Assembly (NCBI GenBank): GCA_023375785.1 | Contig: SZWC01016087.1 | Span: 39,269-66,502 of the forward strand | Source: Penium margaritaceum | Taxonomy: Eukaryota; Streptophyta; Zygnematophyceae; Desmidiales; Peniaceae | Direction: 5' to 3' | DNA: 27,234 nucleotides | Shown: positions 10,760-22,902 of the stretch, in pieces | Layout: each line of letters opens with the position of its first letter | Numbering within the stretch: position 1 is the stretch's first letter | The notes under the pieces: model-generated | The model's database searches: none | Told to the model about the DNA's origin: nothing | Seen by the model: only the letters and a program-made list of their open reading frames with translations | Made by a program: the position numbers and the translations under genes

Positions 10760-11903
10760 CATTGTTACCCTCTCTGACCATTTGTGACTCGTGTTATGAG
10801 TTTTCAACGTTGACCACACACTGTGAAATTGTTTCGGTCATGGTTAGTGGCATATGCCTACTTTTCTTTGTCACTGTACATGGTTGCCACGCCGTGTCAC
10901 TACGTACTGAAGGTCTTTGTGCTTTCTAGCTGATATCAAGTGTTCCCAAACCGTTGTAGCTCCCTCTGACTATCTATGACTCTTGTTGTGAGTTGTCGGT
11001 GTTAACCACATGAAGTGAAATTCCTTGGTCATGGTCAGTGACGCATGCATACAATGGTTGTTCACTGTGCATGGTAGCCACAATGTGCCACTACAAATTT
11101 AAGGTCTTTATACTTGTTAATTGATAACTAGTGTTCACAAACAATTGTTTCCCCCTCTGACCATTTGTGACTCGTGTTATGAGTTGTCAAAGTTGACCAC
11201 ACATAGTGACATTTTTTGGTCATGGTCAATGACACATGCCTACTTTGGTTGGTCATTGTACATGGTAGCCACACCGTGCCACTTCCTTGAAGGTCCATGT
11301 GCTTGCTAGTTGATACCTGGTATTTCCAAACCATTGTTTCCCCCTCTGACCATTTGTGACTCGTATTATGAGTTTTAAACATTGAAAACACACAGAGGAT
11401 TTCTTTGGTCAAGGGCAGTACATATGCCTACTTTGGTCGGTCATTCTTCATGTTACCCACACCCTGTTACTACTAATTGAAGGTCGTTGTACTTGCTAGT
11501 TGAAAACTAATCTTCCAAAACCATTATTTCCCCCGCTGACCATTTGTGACTCGTGTTATGGGTTGTGAACGTTGACCACCTGTACTGAAATTCTTTGGTC
11601 ATGGTCAGTGACATATGCCTAGTTTGGTTGTTCGGTGTGCATAGTAGCCACACTGTGCCACTACTTATTGAAGTTCTTTGTCTTTTCTAGTCAATACATA
11701 GGGTTCCCAAACCATTGTCTCTCCCTCTGAAAATTTGTGACCCGTGTTCTGGGTTGTCAATGTTGACCGCACATAGTGGATTTCTTTGGTCATAGAAAGT
11801 GACGTATGCATCCGTTGGTTGGTCACTGTGCACGGTAGCCACATCGTGCCTCAACTTATTGAAGTTGTTTGTACTTGCTAGTTGATAACTAGTGTTCCTA
11901 ACC
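10760..11903. repeat. satellite higher-order unit 9 (a-b-c-d-e-f)
   Basis: Anchors are at 10760, 10952, 11143, 11332, 11522 and 11713. The unit is 1144 bp. Confidence 0.85.
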
Positions 11904-12172
11904 CATCGTTTCCCCCTCTGACCATTTGTGACTCGTGTTCTGAGTTTTCAACGTTGGCGACACACTGTTAAATTCTTTTGCTCATGGTCAGTGGCATTTG
12001 CCTAATTTGGTTTGTCAGTGTACATGGTTGCCACACAATGTCCCTATGCACTAAAGGTCTTTGTGCTTTCTAGTTGATAGCCAGTATTCCCAAAACAATG
12101 TTACCCCCTTTGACTATCTGTGACTCCTGTTGTGAGATCTGAACGTTGACCACATTAAGTGAAGTTTTTTGG
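11904..12172. repeat. satellite terminal monomers (a, then truncated b)
   Basis: An a monomer (11904) is followed by the first 77 bp or so of a b monomer (12096). The b monomer stops abruptly after gaagttttttgg, where the 11-bp array begins. Confidence 0.85.
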
Positions 12173-14270
12173 AGTTGTACCAGGGTTGTGCCAGAGTTGT
12201 GCCAGAGTTGTGCAAGGTTTTGCCTGAGGTGTGCCAGAGTTGTGCCAGAGTTGTGCCAGAGTTGTGCCAATGTTGTGCCCGAGTTGTGCCAGAGTTGTGC
12301 CAGAGTTGTGCCAGAGTTGTGCCAGAGTTGTGCCAGAGTTGTGCCAGAGTTGTGCCAATGTTGTGCCCGAGTTGTGCCAGAGTTGTGCCAGAGTTGTGCT
12401 AGAGCTCTGCCAGATTTGTGCCAAAGCTGTGCCAATGTTGTGCCAGATATCTGCCGGAATTGTGCCATAGATGTAGTAAAACTGTGCCAGAGTTGTGCCA
12501 GATTTGTGCCATAGTCCTGCCAGAGTTGTGCCAGAGTGTTTCCATAATTGTGCCAGAGTTGTGCCAGAGTTGTGCCAGAGTTGTTCCAGAGTTGTGCTAG
12601 AGTTGTGCTAGAGCTGTGCCGGAGTTGTGCCGGAGTTGTGCAAAGTTGTACCAGAGTTGTGCCAGAGTTGTACCAGAGTTGTGCCAGAGTTGTGCCAGAG
12701 TTGTGCCAGAGTTGTGCCAGAATTGTGATAGAGTTCTAACAGAGGTGTGCCAGAGTTGTGCAAGAGTTGTGCCAAAGTTGTGCCAGAGTTATGCCAGAGT
12801 TGTGCCATAGTTGTTCCAGAGTTGTGCTAGAGTTGCGCCAGAGTTGTGCCACAGTTGTTCCAGAGTTGTACGAGAGCTTTGCGAGAGTGGTACCAGAGTA
12901 GTGCCAGAGTTATGTCGGAGGTGTGGCAGAGTTGTGCCAGAGTTGTGCTAGAGTTGTGCCAGAGTTGTGCCAGAGTTGTGCCAATGTTGTGCCAGAGATG
13001 TACCGGAATTGTGACATAGTTGTAGTAAAATTGTGCGAGAGTTGTGCCAGAGATATGCTAGAGTTGTGCCAGAGGTGTGCCAGAGTTCTGCCAGAGCTGT
13101 GCCAAAGTTGTGCTATAGTTATGCCAGAATTGTGCCAGAGTTGTACCAGAGTTGTGCCAGAGTTGCGCCAGAGCTGTGCTACATTTGTGCCAGAGTTGTG
13201 CCAGAGTTGTGCCAGAGTTGTACAAGAGTAGTGGAAGAGTTGTGCCAGAGTTGTGGCATAGTTGTGTTTGAGTTGTTCCAGAGCTATGCCAGAGTTGTGC
13301 CAGGGTTGTGCCAGAATTGTGCCAGATTTGTGCCTGATTTGTTCCAGAGTTGTGCCAGAATTGTGCCAGTCTTGTGCCAGAGGTGTGCCAGAGTTGTGCC
13401 AGAGTTGTGCCAAAGTTGTCCCAGGGTTATGCCAGAGTTGTGCCAGAATTGTGCCAGGGGTATGCCAGAGTTGTTCCATAGTTGTGCTAGAGTTGTGCCT
13501 GAGCTGTGCTAGAATTGTGCCAGAGTTGTGCCAAAGTTGTGCCAGAGATGTGCCAGATTTGTGCTAGAGTAGTGCCAGAGTAGTGCCAGAGTTGTGCCAA
13601 AGATTTCTTACAGATGTGCTTGAGTTGGTCCGGAGGTATGCCAGAGTTGTGCCAGAGCTGTGCGAGAATCGTGCCAGAGCTGTTCTATGTTTGCGCCAGA
13701 GTTGTGCCAGAGTTGTGCCAGAGTCGTGCCAAAGTTGTGCCAGAGTTGTGTCAGAGTTGTGCCAGAGTTGTGCCAGAGTTGTGCCAGAGTTGTGCCTGAG
13801 TTGTGCCTGAGTTGTGAAAAAGTTGTGCTTGAGTTGTTCCAGAGCTGTGCCAGAGTTGTGCCAGAGTTGTGACTGAGTTGTGCCATAGTGGTTCCAGAGT
13901 TATGCCAGAGTTGTACCAAAGTTGTGCCACAGTTGTGCCAGAGTTTTGCCAGAGTTTTGCCAAATGTGGTCCAGAGGTGTGCCAGAGTTGTGCCAAATTT
14001 GTGCCAGAGTTGTGCCAGAGGTGTGCCAGAGTTGTGCCAGAGTTGTGCCAGAGATGTGCCCGAGTTGTGCCAGAGTTGTGCCAGAGGTGTGCGAGACTTG
14101 TGCCGGAGTTGTGCCAGAGTTGTGCCAGAGGTGTGCCACAGTTGTGCCAGAGTTGTGCCAGAGTTGTGCTAGTGTTGTGCCAGAGTTGTGCCAGTGTTGT
14201 GCCAGAGGTGTGCCAGAGTTGTGCCAGAGTTGTGCCAGAGTTGTGCCAGACTTGTGCCAGAGTTGTGCCA
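12173..14270. repeat. 11-bp tandem array, consensus gttgtgccaga
   Basis: About 2.1 kb of head-to-tail 11-mers, near 190 copies, with many single-base variants (gttgtaccaga, gttgtgctaga, gctgtgccaga, gttgtgccaat) and few length changes. The top strand is G/T-rich and the consensus has no CpG. The unit has no stop codon in any of six frames, and its length is not divisible by three, so each reading frame cycles through an 11-residue cysteine-rich repeat (LCQSCARVVPE on the plus strand). The resulting frames are fortuitous. Internal larger periods of 88 bp and about 549 bp are visible. Confidence 0.97.
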
Positions 14271-15750
14271 ACCAATCGCAACCACTTGCAACCACTCACA
14301 ACCACTAACAACCACTCGCAACCACTCACAACCACTCACAACTACTCGCAACCACTTGCAACCACTTGCAACCACTCGCAACCACTCACAACCACTTGCA
14401 GCCACTCCCAACCACTCACAACTACTCGCAACCACTCGCAGCCACTCACACCTACTCACAACCAGTCACAATCACTCGCAACCACTCGCAACCACTCGCA
14501 ACCATTCGCAACCACTCGCAACCACCCGGAATCAATCGCAACCACTCGCAACCACTCGCAACCACTTGCAACCACTCGCAACCACTCGCAACCACTCGCA
14601 ACCATTCGCAACCACTCGCAACCACCCGCAACCAATCGCAACCACTCGCAACCACTCGCAACCACTCGCAACCACTCGTAACCACTCGCAACAACTCTCA
14701 ACCATTTGCAACCACTCGCAACAACTCGCAACCACTCACAACCATTCGCAACCACTCGCAACCACTTAAAACCACTCGCAACCACTGGCAACCACTCGCA
14801 ACCAATCACAACCACTCGCAACCACTGGCAACCACTCGCACTTGAAACCACTCCGAACCACTCGCAGCCACTTGCAACCACTCGCAAGCACTCGCAATCA
14901 CTTGCACCACTGGCAACCAATCATTGCCACTTACAACCACTTGCAAGCACTTGCAAGCACTTGCAACCACTCGTAACAACAGGCAACCACTTGCAACCAC
15001 TCACAACCACACACACCCACTCGCAACAACTTGCAACCACTCAGAACAACTCGCAACCACTCGCAACCGCTTGCCATCACTCGCAACCACTTGCCACCAC
15101 TCGCAACCACTCGCAACCATACGCAACCACTTGTACCCACTCACAACCACTCACAACCACACAAAACCACTCCCAACCTCTCACAACGACTTGCAACCAC
15201 TCCAAACCATTCGCAAGCACTCGCAGCCACTCGCAACCACTCACATCCACTCACAACCACTCGCAAGAACTCGTGACTACTCGCGACCATTTACAACCAG
15301 TCGTAACCACTCGTAACCACTCACAACCACTCTCAACTGCTCGCAACTACTCGCAACCACTCGCAACCACTGGCAACCACTTACAACCACTCACAAGCAC
15401 TCACAACCACTCACAACCACTCGCAACCACTCACAACCACTCGAAACTACTTGCAACCACTCGCAACCACTCGCAACCACTAGCGACAATTCGGAACCAC
15501 TCATAATCACATGCAACCACTCGCAACCACTCGCAACCATTCGCAATCACCCACAATAACTCGCAACCACTCCCAACCTCTCGCAACCACTCGCAACAAT
15601 CGCAACCACTCGCAACCACTTGCAACCACTCGAAACCACTCGCAACCAATTGCTACCACTCGCAACCACTCGCAACCAATCGCAACCACTCCCGATGACT
15701 CGCAACCACACGCAACTACTCGCAACCACTTGCAACCTCTCGAACGCACT
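14271..15750. repeat. diverged part of the 10-bp array, left block
   Basis: 10-mers carry many scattered substitutions and no strict higher-order period. A 100-bp duplication is visible (accattcgca at 14501 and 14601, followed by accacccg at 14521 and 14621). It includes module copy 1 (14837-15181). Confidence 0.85.
14837..15181. repeat. dispersed module of the 10-bp array, copy 1
   Basis: Four landmarks in order: cgcacttg (14837), cttgcaccac (14901), accatacgca (15117), cccaacctct (15172). The first two break the 10-bp register. Confidence 0.65.
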
Positions 15751-18750
15751 CGTAACCACTCACAACCACTTGCAGCCACTCGCAACCACTCGCAACCACT
15801 CGTAACCACTCGCAACCACTTGCAGCCACTCGCAACCACTCGCAACCACTCGTAACCACTCGCAACCACTTGCAGCCACTCGCAACCACTCGCAACCACT
15901 CGTAACCACTCGCAACCACTTGCAGCCACTCGCAACCACTCGCAACCACTCGTAACCACTCGCAACCACTTGCAGCCACTCGCAACCACTCGCAACCACT
16001 CGTAACCACTCGCAACCACTTGCAGCCACTCGCAACCACTCGCAACCACTCGTAACCACTCGCAACCACTTGCAGCCACTCGCAACCACTCGCAACCACT
16101 CGTAACCACTCGCAACCACTTGCAGCCACTCGCAACCACTCGCAACCACTCGTAACCACTCGCAACCACTTGCAGCCACTCGCAACCACTCGCAACCACT
16201 CGTAACCACTCGCAACCACTTGCAGCCACTCGCAACCACTCGCAACCACTCGTAACCACTCGCAACCACTTGCAGCCACTCGCAACCACTCGCAACCACT
16301 CGTAACCACTCGCAACCACTTGCAGCCACTCGCAACCACTCGCAACCACTCGTAACCACTCGCAACCACTTGCAGCCACTCGCAACCACTCGCAACCACT
16401 CGTAACCACTCGCAACCACTTGCAGCCACTCGCAACCACTCGCAACCACTCGTAACCACTCGCAACCACTTGCAGCCACTCGCAACCACTCGCAACCACT
16501 CGTAACCACTCGCAACCACTTGCAGCCACTCGCAACCACTCGCAACCACTCGTAACCACTCGCAACCACTTGCAGCCACTCGCAACCACTCGCAACCACT
16601 CGTAACCACTCGCAACCACTTGCAGCCACTCGCAACCACTCGCAACCACTCGTAACCACTCGCAACCACTTGCAGCCACTCGCAACCACTCGCAACCACT
16701 CGTAACCACTCGCAACCACTTGCAGCCACTCGCAACCACTCGCAACCACTCGTAACCACTCGCAACCACTTGCAGCCACTCGCAACCACTCGCAACCACT
16801 CGTAACCACTCGCAACCACTTGCAGCCACTCGCAACCACTCGCAACCACTCGTAACCACTCGCAACCACTTGCAGCCACTCGCAACCACTCGCAACCACT
16901 CGTAACCACTCGCAACCACTTGCAGCCACTCGCAACCACTCGCAACCACTCGTAACCACTCGCAACCACTTGCAGCCACTCGCAACCACTCGCAACCACT
17001 CGTAACCACTCGCAACCACTTGCAGCCACTCGCAACCACTCGCAACCACTCGTAACCACTCGCAACCACTTGCAGCCACTCGCAACCACTCGCAACCACT
17101 CGTAACCACTCGCAACCACTTGCAGCCACTCGCAACCACTCGCAACCACTCGTAACCACTCGCAACCACTTGCAGCCACTCGCAACCACTCGCAACCACT
17201 CGTAACCACTCGCAACCACTTGCAGCCACTCGCAACCACTCGCAACCACTCGTAACCACTCGCAACCACTTGCAGCCACTCGCAACCACTCGCAACCACT
17301 CGTAACCACTCGCAACCACTTGCAGCCACTCGCAACCACTCGCAACCACTCGTAACCACTCGCAACCACTTGCAGCCACTCGCAACCACTCGCAACCACT
17401 CGTAACCACTCGCAACCACTTGCAGCCACTCGCAACCACTCGCAACCACTCGTAACCACTCGCAACCACTTGCAGCCACTCGCAACCACTCGCAACCACT
17501 CGTAACCACTCGCAACCACTTGCAGCCACTCGCAACCACTCGCAACCACTCGTAACCACTCGCAACCACTTGCAGCCACTCGCAACCACTCGCAACCACT
17601 CGTAACCACTCGCAACCACTTGCAGCCACTCGCAACCACTCGCAACCACTCGTAACCACTCGCAACCACTTGCAGCCACTCGCAACCACTCGCAACCACT
17701 CGTAACCACTCGCAACCACTTGCAGCCACTCGCAACCACTCGCAACCACTCGTAACCACTCGCAACCACTTGCAGCCACTCGCAACCACTCGCAACCACT
17801 CGTAACCACTCGCAACCACTTGCAGCCACTCGCAACCACTCGCAACCACTCGTAACCACTCGCAACCACTTGCAGCCACTCGCAACCACTCGCAACCACT
17901 CGTAACCACTCGCAACCACTTGCAGCCACTCGCAACCACTCGCAACCACTCGTAACCACTCGCAACCACTTGCAGCCACTCGCAACCACTCGCAACCACT
18001 CGTAACCACTCGCAACCACTTGCAGCCACTCGCAACCACTCGCAACCACTCGTAACCACTCGCAACCACTTGCAGCCACTCGCAACCACTCGCAACCACT
18101 CGTAACCACTCGCAACCACTTGCAGCCACTCGCAACCACTCGCAACCACTCGTAACCACTCGCAACCACTTGCAGCCACTCGCAACCACTCGCAACCACT
18201 CGTAACCACTCGCAACCACTTGCAGCCACTCGCAACCACTCGCAACCACTCGTAACCACTCGCAACCACTTGCAGCCACTCGCAACCACTCGCAACCACT
18301 CGTAACCACTCGCAACCACTTGCAGCCACTCGCAACCACTCGCAACCACTCGTAACCACTCGCAACCACTTGCAGCCACTCGCAACCACTCGCAACCACT
18401 CGTAACCACTCGCAACCACTTGCAGCCACTCGCAACCACTCGCAACCACTCGTAACCACTCGCAACCACTTGCAGCCACTCGCAACCACTCGCAACCACT
18501 CGTAACCACTCGCAACCACTTGCAGCCACTCGCAACCACTCGCAACCACTCGTAACCACTCGCAACCACTTGCAGCCACTCGCAACCACTCGCAACCACT
18601 CGTAACCACTCGCAACCACTTGCAGCCACTCGCAACCACTCGCAACCACTCGTAACCACTCGCAACCACTTGCAGCCACTCGCAACCACTCGCAACCACT
18701 CGTAACCACTCGCAACCACTTGCAGCCACTCGCAACCACTCGCAACCACT
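15751..18750. repeat. 50-bp higher-order repeat, 60 copies
   Basis: Each 50-bp unit is five 10-mers in order: cgtaaccact, consensus, tgcagccact, consensus, consensus. The marker tgcagccact recurs every 50 bp from 15771 to 18721, which is 60 occurrences. By eye I found no mismatch after the first unit, which has cacaaccact at 15761. The pattern breaks at 18751, where cgtaaccact is replaced by consensus. All three minus-strand frames are open at once across the block (about 1020-1090 codons). The cgtaaccact variant puts TAA into the plus strand, so plus frames are closed there. This is what a stop-free repeat predicts and not what a gene looks like. Confidence 0.97.
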
Positions 18751-19540
18751 CGCAACCACTTGCAACCACTCGCAACCACTCACAACCACGCGCAACCACT
18801 CGCAACAACTTGCCACCACTCGCAATCACTCACATCAATACGCAACCACTCGCACCCACTTGCAACCACTCGCACTTGCAACCACTTGGAACCACTCCCA
18901 GCCACTTGCAACCACTTACAACCACTTGCAACCACTTGCAATCACTTGCACCACTCGCAACCAATCGCCACCACTTGCAACCACTTGCAAGCACTTGCAA
19001 CCACTCGCAACCACTCGTAACCACTCACAACCATACGCAACCACTCGCACCCACTCGCAACTACTTGCAACCACACAAAACCATTCCCAACCTCTCACAA
19101 CCACTTGCAACCACTCCCAACTACTCTCAACCACTCCCAACCACTCGCAACCACTCACAACCACTCGCAAGCATTCTTGACCCATTCGTGACCACTTGCA
19201 ACTACTCGCAACCACTTGCAACCACTCGTAACTACTCGTAACCACTCGCAACCACTCGCAACCACTTGCAACCACTTGCAATCACTTCCAACCACTCAAA
19301 CCTCTCCCAACCATTCGCAACCACCCGCAACCACGCGCAACCAATGGCAACCACTTGCATCCACTCGCAACCACTCGCAACCACACACAACCATTTGCAA
19401 CCACTAGCAACCAATAGCACCTGAAACCACTCGGAACCACTCGCAGCCACTTGCAACCACTCGAAACCAGTCGCAATCACTTGCACCACTTGCAACCAAT
19501 TGCAACCACTTGCAACCACACGCACGCACTTGCAACCACT
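18751..19540. repeat. diverged part of the 10-bp array between the 50-bp and 220-bp blocks
   Basis: Degenerate 10-mers without a strict larger period. It contains module copy 2 (18871-19095) and the start of module copy 3 (about 19417). Confidence 0.85.
18871..19095. repeat. dispersed module of the 10-bp array, copy 2
   Basis: cgcacttg (18871), cttgcaccac (18945), accatacgca (19030), cccaacctct (19086). It is shorter than copy 1 in the interval before accatacgca. Confidence 0.65.
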
Positions 19541-19700
19541 CGCAACCACTCGTAACCACTCGGAACTACTTGCAACCACTCACAACCACTCCCAACCACT
19601 CACAACCACTTGCAACCACTCACAACCACTCCCAACCACTCGCAACCACTCGCACCCACTCACAACCACTCGCAACCACACACAACCACTCCCAACCTCT
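19417..19700. repeat. dispersed module of the 10-bp array, copy 3 (merges into the 220-bp repeat)
   Basis: Variant first landmark agcacctg (19417), cttgcaccac (19480), cccaacctct (19691). The third landmark is altered. The 220-bp unit carries the last landmark, so it was probably built from the module's right part. Confidence 0.55.
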
Positions 19701-20560
19701 CACAACCACTTGCAACCACTCCCAACGCCTCGCAACCACTTGCAACCACTCACACCCATGCCCAACCACTCGCAACGACTCGCAACCACTCGCAACCACT
19801 CGCAACCACTCGTAACCACTCGGAACTACTTGCAACCACTCACAACCACTCCCAACCACTCGCAACCACTCGCACCCACTCGCAACCACTCGCAACCACA
19901 CACAACCACTCCCAACCTCTCACAACCACTTGCAACCACTCCCAACGCCTCGCAACCACTTGCAACCACTCACACCCATGCCCAACCACTCGCAACGACT
20001 CGCAACCACTCGCAACCACTCGCAACCACTCGTAACCACTCGGAACTACTTGCAACCACTCACAACCACTCCCAACCACTCGCAACCACTCGCACCCACT
20101 CGCAACCACTCGCAACCACACACAACCACTCCCAACCTCTCACAACCACTTGCAACCACTCCCAACGCCTCGCAACCACTTGCAACCACTCACACCCATG
20201 CCCAACCACTCGCAACGACTCGCAACCACTCGCAACCACTCGCAACCACTCGTAACCACTCGGAACTACTTGCAACCACTCACAACCACTCCCAACCACT
20301 CGCAACCACTCGCACCCACTCGCAACCACTCGCAACCACACACAACCACTCCCAACCTCTCACAACCACTTGCAACCACTCCCAACGCCTCGCAACCACT
20401 TGCAACCACTCACACCCATGCCCAACCACTCGCAACGACTCGCAACCACTCGCAACCACTCGCAACCACTCGTAACCACTCGGAACTACTTGCAACCACT
20501 CACAACCACTCCCAACCACTCGCAACCACTCGCACCCACTCGCAACCACTCGCAACAACA
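19541..20560. repeat. 220-bp higher-order repeat, about 4.5 copies
   Basis: A unit of 22 10-mers recurs. The marker cggaactact lies at 19561, 19821, 20041, 20261 and 20481, and cccaacctct at 19691, 19911, 20131 and 20351. The three copies 19821-20480 appear identical. The first copy is 260 bp because of an extra 40 bp of duplicated 10-mers near 19601-19640. The fifth copy decays after about 20550 (cgcaacaaca, caaaacaact). Confidence 0.93.
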
Positions 20561-20880
20561 CAAAACAACTTCCAACCTCTCACAACCACTTGCAACCACT
20601 CCCAACCACTTGCTACCACTCGCAACCACTCGCAACCACTCTCAACTACTCGCAAGCACTCGTGACCACTCGTAACCACATGTAACCACTCGCAACCACC
20701 CACAACCACTCGCAACCATTCGCATCCACTCGCAACCGCTCGCAACCACTCAGAACCAATCTCAACCACTCCCAACCACTCACAACCACTCACAACCACT
20801 AAGAATAACTCGCAACCACTCGCAACCACTCGCAACCATTCCCAACCACTCACAACCACTCGCAACCACTGGCAACCACT

Positions 20881-21203
20881 CGCACTTGCAACCACTCGGA
20901 ACCACCGCACCCAATTGTAACAACTAGCAACCACTCACAATCACTTGCATCACTCACAACCAATCGTAACCACTTGCAACCACTCGCAAGCTATTGCAAC
21001 CACTCCGAACCACTCGTAACCACTCGCAACCCCTTGCAGCCACTGGCAACCACTCGCAACCACTCGCGACCACTTGCAACCACTCACTACCACTCGCAAC
21101 CACTCGCAACCGCTTGCCACCGCTCGCAACCACTCGCAACCATACGCATCCACTCGCACCCACTCACAACTACTCGCAACCACACAAAACCACTCCCAAC
21201 CTC
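20881..21203. repeat. dispersed module of the 10-bp array, copy 4
   Basis: cgcacttg (20881), a variant second landmark cttgcatcac (about 20943), accatacgca (21139), cccaacctct (21194). Confidence 0.6.
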
Positions 21204-22902
21204 TCACAACCAATTGCAACCACTCCTCACCACTCGCAACCACTTGCAACCACTCACAACCAGTCCCAACCACTCGCAAGCACTCGTGACTACTCGCGAC
21301 CACTTGCAACAAGTCGCAACTACTCGCAACCACTCGCAACCACTCACAACCACTCGCAACCACTCACAACCACTTGCAACCACTCACAACCACTTACAAC
21401 CACTCGCAACCACTCGCAACCACTTGAAATCACTTGCAACCACTTGCAAGCACTTCCAACCACTCGTAACCACTCGCAACCACTTGCAACCACTCGCAAT
21501 CACTCGCATCCACTCGCAACCACTCGCAGACACTGGCCACCACTCACAACCACTCGCAACCCCTCGCAACCACTTGCAACCAATCCCAACCACTTGCATC
21601 CACTTGCGACCACTCGCACCACGTGCAACCACTCGCAACAATTCGCAACCACTCGTAACCACTTGTAACCACTTGCAAGCACTCTCAACCACTCGCAACC
21701 ACTCCCAACCACTGGCAGCCACTCGCAACCACTCCAATCACTCGCAACAACTCACAACCACTCGCAACCACTTGCAACCACTTGTAACTACTCACAACCA
21801 GTTGCAACAACTTGCAACCACTCACAACCACTTGAAACCACTAGCAACCACCGGCAACCACTGGCAACCACAAGAACCCACTCGCAACCACTCACAACCA
21901 CTCGCAACCACTCGCAACAACTTGCAACCACTCGCAGCCACGAGCAATCACTCGCAACCACACACAACTACTCGCAACCACTCGCAACTACTCGCACCCA
22001 CTTGCAATCACTCACAACCACTCGCACCCACTTGTAACCACTCGCAACAACTCGTAACCACTCGTAACAACTCGCAACCACATGCAACCACTCATAACCA
22101 CTTGCAGCCACCTACAACCAATCGCAACTACTGGCAAGCACTCGCAAACACTCGCAACCAATTGAAACCAATCACAACCACTCGCAACCATTCGCAACCA
22201 CTCGCAATCACTGGCAATCACTTGAAACCACTCGCAATCGCTCGCAACCACTCGTAACCACTCGTAACCACTCCCAACCACTCGTAACTACTCGCAACCA
22301 CTTGCAACCACTCACAACCACTCGCAACCAATCGCAGCCACTCGTAACCACTGGCAACCACTCGCAACCACTTGCAACAACTCGCTACCACTCGCAACCA
22401 CTCGCAACCACTCGTAACCACTCGCAACCTCTCGCAACCACTCGCAGCCACTCATAACCACTCGCAACCACTCGCAGCCACTCATAACCACTTGCAACCA
22501 CTCGCAACCACTCGCAACCACTCGCAACCAGTCGCAACCACTTGTAACCACTCGCAGCCACTCGGAACCACTCACAACCACTCGTAACCACTTGCAACCA
22601 CTCGCACCTACTCGTAACCACTCGCAACCATTCGCAACCACTCCCAACCACTTGCAACCACTTGCAACCACTCGCAACCACTCGCAACCACTGGCAACCA
22701 CTCCCAACCACTCGCAACCACTTGCAACCACTCCCAACAACCCGCAACCACTCGCAGCGACTCGCAACCACTCACAACCACTCGCAACCACTCACAACCA
22801 CTCGCAACCACTCGCAACCACTTGCAACCACTCGCAACCACTCGCAACCACTCGCAACCACTCACAACCACTCACAACCACTCACAACCACTGGCAACCA
22901 CT

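Larger units (their letters stand above)
1494..12172. repeat. 191-bp satellite array, six-monomer higher-order repeat
   Basis: A conserved anchor (cattgtttccccctctgacc or close variants) recurs 55 times from 1626 to 12096, almost always 190-192 bp apart and all in the same orientation. Six monomer types follow one another in fixed order, told apart by short signatures: a, cacactgtgaaattc; b, ccacatgaagtgaaatt; c, tcaaagttgaccac; d, cacagcggatttc with ggtcaaaggcagtacat; e, ccacccatactgaaatt; f, acatagtggacttc with gtatgcatcc. The full period is about 1146 bp. Monomer length is close to a nucleosome repeat, which is common for centromeric or subtelomeric satellites, but nothing here proves such a role. 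Frames of 60-100 codons recur in both strands at the same monomer positions and are not genes. Confidence 0.95.

Noticed and set aside
1689-11412. Recurrent 60-100 codon frames on both strands of the 191-bp satellite
   Set aside because: They recur at the same monomer positions and end where the monomer length (not divisible by three) shifts the frame. They follow the repeat, not a gene.
1626-12172. W-box-like TTGACC motifs in nearly every satellite monomer
   Set aside because: They sit at a fixed place in the monomer (gttgaccaca) and recur only because the monomer does. There is no adjacent gene to regulate.
12070-14335. Cysteine-rich 11-residue repeat proteins (LCQSCARVVPE) and their antisense
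   Set aside because: The 11-bp unit read in rotating frames gives the same peptide in every frame, and the frames are broken at random by variant units.
15507-18829. Three overlapping minus-strand open frames of about 1020-1090 codons with a perfect 50-residue repeat
   Set aside because: All three frames of one strand are open together because the 50-bp unit has no stop on that strand. There is no domain, no non-repeat part and no plausible start context. It is a by-product of the satellite.
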